Shown here: piece by piece, positions 57,563-64,000 of the stretch
Layout of the letters: every line of letters starts with the position of its first letter
Numbering within the stretch: the stretch's first letter is position 1
Source: Hydnum rufescens UP504
Lineage: Eukaryota > Basidiomycota > Agaricomycetes > Cantharellales > Hydnaceae
DNA length: 64,000 bases
Direction: 5' to 3'
Assembly (NCBI GenBank): GCA_014904985.1
Contig: MU128913.1
Coordinates: 1-64,000 of the forward strand
Position numbers and translations under genes: made by a program
The notes under the pieces: generated by a model
Seen by the model: only the letters and a program-made list of their open reading frames with translations
Told to the model about the DNA's origin: nothing
Database searches by the model: none

Positions 57563-57959
57563 AAGGTAGGGGTAATCACACCACCCTTAGCACTGGCTGT
57601 GCCCTGAGCACAGGAGAAAAGGATGTGAGGGAATGGGGATGATGGTGAAGAGGTATGATGCAGTGACTGGCCAAGTGGCACAGTCACTGCCTAAGGAGAG
57701 AAGAGCAGGTCAGCAAGAAGAACAGGGTTCTACTCACTGTTTCCCTATTTGGGTCTGTAGGTGCAACTCCAAGATACAGGGAAGACTAGTAGTTAATGGC
57801 CCCTAGATAAGCCAGCCAGATAGCCCAATAGAATGAGTAGAGGCAGAGACAGAGATTTGTGGTTCTCACTAGGTGTAGAGGTCCAGGCAAAGTTACTTAT
57901 TCAATCCTGGCATCTGCCATATATACATGACTTTTGAGTCCAAACTCCCTTATGTAATA

Positions 57960-58015
57960 CACTATATTACAGGTGGCCTTGTGGCCTAAGGGACTCATAA
58001 CACCACTAACACTAC
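57960..58015 (+). repeat. Dispersed repeat, possibly a tRNA-derived SINE head (copy 2)
   Basis: GGCCTAAGGGACTC followed by AACACCACTAACACT matches 1784-1815. About 300 bp upstream (57670-57745), TGGCCAAGTGG and GGTTCTACTC could be A- and B-box remnants of another copy. Evidence for polymerase III origin is weak. Confidence 0.35.
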
Positions 58016-58612
58016 ATAGGCAAGAGCACAAGTGATACAATTGGCACTGGCCTCTTGTATTGTCCTCCTATGCACCTTGGGCACTTGCCTTCCCATGTTT
58101 AGAGTCAGAAAGGGAGGGGGGAAATAGAAGGGGAGGGAGGTGATGTTTAAAGGATTAGTAGTCATGATATCTTGCATAACTGCAGCTGAGGTGTATCATT
58201 CATGTAAACAGCTATGGGAGCATGATGTGACCTTTTAGACAAAGCTAGGTGTGCAGGATAGAAAAGATGTTCTTTCACAGCAAATGCCATGGCCTCACAA
58301 GCACAAAGACTAAGTACATAAGCAGGTGCTGGTCTATACTAAGTACTGTACTATTTCAACCAACTGTTCAGGCACCATGCACATGACTTGTGACACAATT
58401 ACATAATTCAAGCTGAGGACAGTTCATTGGTCTCTGTGACATGTGACACATGTCAGTTCAGTTCATGGAGGTCCCCAGTTCAGCCTATGGAGGGCCAGTC
58501 CAGCTTCCTGGATGCTGATTGGACACTGGTTTTAGCTGCATCAGATCAATAACAGCAGGCAGAGAAATTTTTTTAACCCCCAATCTCAAATCAGTTTTCC
58601 ATCTGGCATACC

Positions 58613-58876
58613 ATGGACCCATTCACAGCCTGACAATTCTCAGTTGAAGATGAACCTCCCTTTACAGAGAATATTACTGATGACAGTGATGTACATCTAA
58701 ATGATGTGATTTCTCATGCACTATTCAGTGAAGTCAGAGCTGACCTTTATGAAGAGAATGGGGGTCTCATTTCCAGGAAGACTGTTGCAGAGGATATTGA
58801 TGCAGATGGTGCATTTGAACAATCTGCCACTCTCCCGAGTCTCCCTCAGCAGTCTGAAGTTAGTGAGGAGGGGTGA
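58613..58876 (+). pseudogene. Short acidic open frame with one TGA
   Basis: ATG at 58613 opens MDPFTA, a TGA, then QFSVEDEPPFTENITDDSDV and HLNDVISHALFSEVRADLYE up to a TGA at 58874. The composition is protein-like and acidic and resembles the N-terminal end of an uncharacterised mushroom family. No continuation was found. Confidence 0.4.
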
Positions 58877-58879
58877 GGC

Positions 58880-59700
58880 CACAGGAAAAAGATGATCTGG
58901 GATCTAATGTATAATACAAGGTGGTGGAATTGAGCAGCAGTATTGTTCCTATTAGTACATTTTTCTGTGTAATGACTAAGGCTGACTGCATGGCAGAGCC
59001 CACTACCACCTTGTCATTTGCATTCTTTTTGTTGCAGAGAAACACATATAGATCTATTTGGGTAAGTAATGAGAAAGACAAAAACTACTTCTTCCCTTCA
59101 TCTCTGTTTGGTAACAATAAGGTGTTTCATAATAGAAAAAGATGTACCAAAAGATTCAAAAAAGATTGTCAAAAGATAAATCTTAAGGACCATCTTTTGC
59201 CCATAGAAATGAAACCCCCATTTTATCTTTAGACTTAAGACTTGCTAAAGGCCTGGCATAAGTGGGTCAAATATGCATGGGGTTAGGGTATATGCATTTT
59301 CCCATACATGCAACACTCCATCACTTGTCCCACATCAACTGAACCTCTCTGTTATGCCAGCTCACTCTGTGTGTGAGTGGTTAACATGTTCATTATTTAT
59401 TTACATGGATTGTCTCTGACAAATCTATCATGCATCTGGAATGGATGAGTTTGGCCTTACAGGTGATGAGAACCTATCACTATACTTGAATCCATCCACA
59501 GCTTCTATTGCATCTTCCTCCTCCCTATCCTCAGTTGACACCTACTTTGATGATTTGGCCATAACAGGGCAACTACAAATACCCTTCAAGGCCCCATTTT
59601 AATGTATGAAACCCCCCCTTGAAGGGTACTAGAATCACCTACTACTGCTGAGTCCTTACAGGATGGACATTTCACCTCCTGCTATGGGACCACAATAGTA
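58880..59700. other. No recognisable gene
   Basis: A/T-rich, CpG-poor sequence with short frames only, ending where the 21-bp array begins. Confidence 0.35.
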
Positions 59701-59719
59701 TCTAATAAGATGACCATTA

Positions 59720-61460
59720 GCACCTGCTATGATGTGCATATCACCTACTATGGGAAGCATAAGCATGTACTATGGATCAACAGATCACCCACTATTGGGC
59801 ACATATCACCTGATATTGCATGCATATCACCTACTACAAAACATATAGCACTTGCTATGAAGTACATATCACCTACTATTTATCCTATATCACCTACTAT
59901 GAACTACATATCACCTACTATAAAATACACATCACCTGCTATAACCACATCACTTGCTATGAACCACCTATCAGCTGCTATAGAATGCATATCACCTGCT
60001 ATGAAATGCATGTCACTTGCTATAGAATGCAGATTACCTACTATGAAATACTCATCACCTACTATGACATGCATGTCACTTGCTATAGAATGCAGATTAC
60101 CTACTATGAAATACTCATCACCTACTATGACATGCATGTCACTTGCTATAGAATGCAGATTACCTACTATGAAATACTCATCACCTACTATGACATGCAT
60201 GTCACTTGCTATAGAATGCAGATTATCTACTATGAAATACTCATCACCTACTATGACATGCATGTCACTTGCTATAGAATGCAGATTATCTACTATGAAA
60301 TACTCATCACCTACTATGACATGCATATCACCTGCTATGGAATGCATAGCACCTACTAGGATATCCATATCACCTGCTATATCAGGCATACCACCTACTA
60401 GGATATCCATATCACCTGCTATATCAGGCATACCACCTACTAGGATATCCATATCACCTGCTATAGAATCCATATCGCCCACTATAGAATCCATATCACC
60501 TGCTCTAGAATCCATATCACCTACTATGACATCCATATCACCTGCTATAGAATCCATATCACTTGCTATGACATCCATATCACCTGCTATAGAATCCATA
60601 TCACCTACTATGACATCCATATCACCTGCTATAGAATCCATGTCACCTGCTATGACATCCATATCACCTGCTATAGAATCCATGTCACCTGCTATGACAT
60701 CCATATCACTTACTATGACATCCATATCACCTACTATAGAATGCATATCACCTACAAAGGATCTACATATCACCTACTATAGAATGCATATCACCTACCA
60801 GGATCTACATATCACCTACTATGATATACATATCACCTACTAGGATCTACATATCACCTACTATGGTATACATATCACCTGCTATAAACTATGACATCCA
60901 TATCACCTGCTATAGCATGCAGATCACCTGCTATCCCATGCAGATCACCTGGTATGATGTCCATATCACCTGCTATGACATGCAGATCACCTGCTATACC
61001 ATGCAGATCACCTGCTATAGCATGCAGATCACCTGCTAAGACATCCATATCACCTGCTGTGACATACATATCACCTGCTATAGCATGCAGATCACCTGCT
61101 ATGACATCCATATCACCTGCTATAGAATGCTGATCACCTGCTACAGAATGCAGATAACCTACTATGAGATACATATCACCTACTATAATCCACAGCACCT
61201 ACTATGACATTGATATCACCTGCTATAGACTCCATATCACCTACTATGACATTGATATCACCTGCTATGGACTCCATATCACCTGCTGTAGAATTCATAT
61301 CACCTACTACATCACTATGAAACATATATCACCTGCTATGGAATGTATATCACCTACTATGAAATAAAAGTCACTATGACATATATATGATCTGCCATAG
61401 GATGCATATCACCTACTATGAACTATGTATCACCTGCTATGCAATTCACATCCCCTTATC
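59720..61460. repeat. 1.7-kb array of 21-bp units, ATATCACCTRCTATxxxATxC
   Basis: About 80 units alternate between CACCTACTATGACATGCATA-like and CACCTGCTATAGAATCCATA-like forms; a 63-bp higher-order unit is repeated five times at about 60015-60315. The unit length keeps frames open over long distances: 377 residues (59710-60843 plus, ISPTM/ISPAIES repeats), 289 residues (59904-60773 minus, GDMDSIAGDMDVI) and 179 residues in another plus frame. I regard these as repeat by-products, not genes. Confidence 0.92.
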
Positions 61461-61586
61461 TACTCTCACAAAGGATACACTACATCTTATTACTTGCTAT
61501 GAAATCCTCATATACAAGAAGTACTCTCACCATAATACTCTTCCCACCCAAGACTTTGTGCTACCTATGGAAATAATTGGTATTGC

Positions 61587-62300
61587 TTAAATGGAACCAA
61601 TCCAATCCTCAGAATCTCCTAAATCCACCCTGTTGTATGTATCACCCCATTCCAGTTCCTGCATCACCACATCCTCAAGTTCTTCCTCATCCTCTACATC
61701 CTGACCTGTGTGCCATCTGTCTTGGTCCAATTCTTCCAGATCAACAGTGGTATTCTCACTCTCCATCAGTGTTGGATATTCAGCCTCCAGAGGAATAGTT
61801 TGTTGTCTCTCTGCCCACTTCCACAAATGAGGGCTGCTGCAAGCCAGGACAGATAGGCAGAGAGCTCAACAGTTGCCAGGCAGTGGATGTGGTTGACTGG
61901 AGAGCCTTGCCTTTACACCTCATTTCAAATAAGAGGACAGCATCTAAAGGTGTATGTGCCAGTGTCAGCACTCAAGACAGTCAGCCTGGCAATCACTATG
62001 AAACTCTCACCAGTGCATTTAGCCACAGCCTTCTCAATATCCAGGTACTGCTCTGTAAGGGAGGCAAAGAGGGCTTGCATTTCAATGTTTAGCTGGCTGA
62101 TCTCCTCTTTTCCCCAGTCATACATCGGCATGGCCTTAATTCCTTCCCTGGTCTTTTCATCTGCTAGCCATGCTGGGGGGGTCTCTTCCACATCCCCATC
62201 CAGGCCAGCATTGTCCCAAATAACATCATCTACCCCAATGTCAGATAGGCCATTGATGTCCACAGGTTTGGGGATCACAGCATTTTGTGAATGAGGGACT
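61587..62300 (-). pseudogene. Second KDZ transposase relic (C-terminal part only)
   Basis: The minus-strand frame 61925-62278 reads IPKPVDINGLSDIGVDDVIW and then ETPPAWLADEKTREGIKAM. It matches, in the same order, PPIDIKGLFNLDVDNDIWQD and VPPWLGDEDVQNGIRLV in the C-terminal part of the 22.9-26.7 kb KDZ transposase. The downstream frame 61587-61826 is an acidic tail, again like the larger copy. The catalytic domain is not present. The fragment lies immediately beside the 21-bp array. Confidence 0.75.
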
Positions 62301-62944
62301 GGGCTTTCATATCAGAAAGCTGAGCACAAAAGCCATTATAGTGCCTGGCCAAGGCTTTTATTCCTGGCAATCATCTCTTCAATGCACCTCAGTCAGCCAC
62401 TTGGACTGATCTCAAAAGACATGTTGAACCACATCAAATTAATTGCCTATGAGGCATCAAAATCCTTTGATCTCAAATAATTTCAATGCCATGACCTCAG
62501 GCAACAGACATGGTCTTTTGATCTCAAATAATATCAACATGGGGACTTAGACTACATAGATCAATGTATCAATGAGCTTCCAAGTTAAATTAATCAGTGT
62601 ACATCTATTATCTATTCAAGAGATGAGAAACTACAAGATTGACAAGGACATGAATCCAACAGGATGACAAAAGAGCTCACAATAAGGGAGATCCAGCAAA
62701 CACATTCAATCCAAGGCCCAAATCAGGATATTGTGCAAGCGATGCATCAAAGTCGCTAGGAGGGACATCATTTGGCACCACAGGGTTGTACACTCCAGTG
62801 TTCAGCCCATTTTCCCAGTTAACTGGCACAGCAAATGGGTCGGTCCTGGGGCACTGCCAGAAATACCACCAAGTGATGCATCAAATGTAGATGCCCCCTG
62901 CTCTTCAGGCTCTTCATCTGACTCCACTATGAACTTGCTGGATA

Positions 62945-63994
62945 TCACGTCCCTAGCACCCTTCTTCCTGCCACCATGAACCTGTTTCTTCTTCTGGACT
63001 GGTCCCCCACTTGTATCAGACCTTCGCTTTCAGGATCTAGATGAGCCCATGGCAACTGAATTTGACTGTGGGTTGTTGGGTTCTGGGGGGGAGCATTTTC
63101 AGTGGCTGAAGAACCCACCCCATTCACACCATTATGACTTTCTGGTCCACCCAAGCCCTCAGATTTGTATGCTTGCCAGTGGTAACAAGTATTGCATTAT
63201 ATTGATCCACAACAATAGCAGTGTCATCTGGCAATCTCGTGTCATCTGCCAACTGTAGAATTCAAACCTGCTGCGAATCATCCTTCAGTTCAAAAATGCC
63301 TGCCACAGTTTCTTCCAACTATCCATTCAGACCACTGATACATCAAGTGACATTAGATTCGGAAAGTCCAACTCTGTGACCCAATTCTCCATCTTCAGAT
63401 GATTGTTGGCAAGGAATCTGGGTAGAGTTGCCCATGGCACCCTAGGGACGTGACCAACAACTGGCTTCAGAAGATTTTGGAGCTCTTCTGAAATCTCCTT
63501 CCACATCATGTGCATAGTTTTTGGGACCTTCCGCCTCACATCCCTTTGCAGCCACTGCTCCCCCTGATAGACTAGGGTGTGAGAATGAATCATCTTCAGC
63601 AATGTGCTGTCCTTGGGAAATGATTCATCCAGCCATGCTTTCATTTCCGGTGTCCCAGTAAACACAGCATTGTGTTTGGATGCTGCCTCATCAGGAATGC
63701 TGCTAAACAATGCACAGAACCCATGGATGTTCATAGTAGCCATCCATTTCAAATCATCAGTCCAACGTTTTGTTGTTTGCTTGATGACTTTACCCATAGT
63801 GGCAGGAGATAGTGCGATCGCAGCAGCCTGGGCAGCCTTTGAAGCATTGTGTTGTTCCACAAGTTCTTTGGCCTTCTTCTTCCACTCAGCAGAGTCTTCA
63901 CCACCATGTTCAAGAATGAGCAAATGGTATGCAGGCTGTATAACCTTCTCCACATACTCATGATGAGGCCGATCTGGGTCAGAATCCTTCTCAT
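62945..63994 (-). pseudogene. Relic of a lineage-specific fungal protein family (copy B)
   Basis: The intact part (63327-63953) includes WKEISEELQNLLKPVVGHVP followed by RVPWATLPRFLANNHLKMEN; downstream in other frames DDTAIVVDQYNAILVTTGKH is readable. The order VPW...N-L...W then an acidic stretch, a D-I/V-V-V segment and a proline-rich tail parallels copy A at 2.2-4.1 kb. The function is unknown. The window edge cuts the gene, so its 5' end is missing. Confidence 0.5.
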
Positions 63995-64000
63995 ATGAGT

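Noticed and set aside
59710..60843. 377-residue open frame as a real repeat protein
   Set aside because: It follows directly from a 21-bp stop-free repeat unit, and equally long frames exist on the other strand and in another frame.

Overview
The window looks like a repeat-dominated stretch of a basidiomycete nuclear genome, most likely an Agaricomycete. The evidence is spliceosomal introns of about 43-66 nt, a KDZ-family transposase, a fungal hAT transposase, a copia element, a TET/JBP-like dioxygenase of the kind expanded alongside KDZ transposons in mushrooms, and decayed copies of eukaryotic housekeeping genes (CCT zeta, AP-3 delta, Doa1/Lub1, septin). I cannot name the species. Almost every recognisable gene is broken; the TET/JBP catalytic core (55.2-56.3 kb) is the best preserved coding region.

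Layout: 0-1.6 kb is a CpG-containing segment with an unrecognised reading frame and a 36-bp direct repeat. 1.9-15.4 kb is CpG-poor and decayed. It holds a lineage-specific protein relic (2.2-4.1 kb, minus), a hAT transposase relic (4.2-6.8 kb, minus), several unrecognised minus-strand relics and a CCT zeta fragment (14.5-15.0 kb). 15.5-22.0 kb is a complete copia element with LTRs, a CATAT target duplication and an iMet half-tRNA-type primer site, split by a 1.7-kb LTR-like insertion. 22.9-26.7 kb is a KDZ transposase relic with four exons.

26.75-43.96 kb is bounded by 50-bp inverted repeats (48/50 identical), each followed inward by about 2 kb of AGCTGCT-rich repeats. Inside are a MITE, a CpG-rich 10-kb core (unrecognised gene pieces and a truncated septin-like gene) and a NACHT/NLR relic. 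The core also holds three arrays of about 300-bp exon-intron units whose exon ends and introns carry hairpins with compensatory changes. I regard these arrays as the strongest candidate for something undescribed.

44-47.5 kb is repeats plus a zinc-finger ORF. 47.6-54.6 kb is CpG-rich again and carries damaged AP-3 delta and Doa1 genes. 55-56.3 kb is the TET/JBP-like gene. 59.7-61.5 kb is a long 21-bp-unit array. 61.6-64 kb holds a second KDZ relic and a second copy of the lineage-specific family.

One theme ties the region together. The transposon-derived parts are visibly CpG-poor, their premature stops are mostly TGA in place of CGA, and every difference between the two copia LTRs falls at a CpG. 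This is what deamination of methylated cytosine would leave, in a region that also carries a TET/JBP-type enzyme. Protein names rest on motif reading by eye; no database search was possible.
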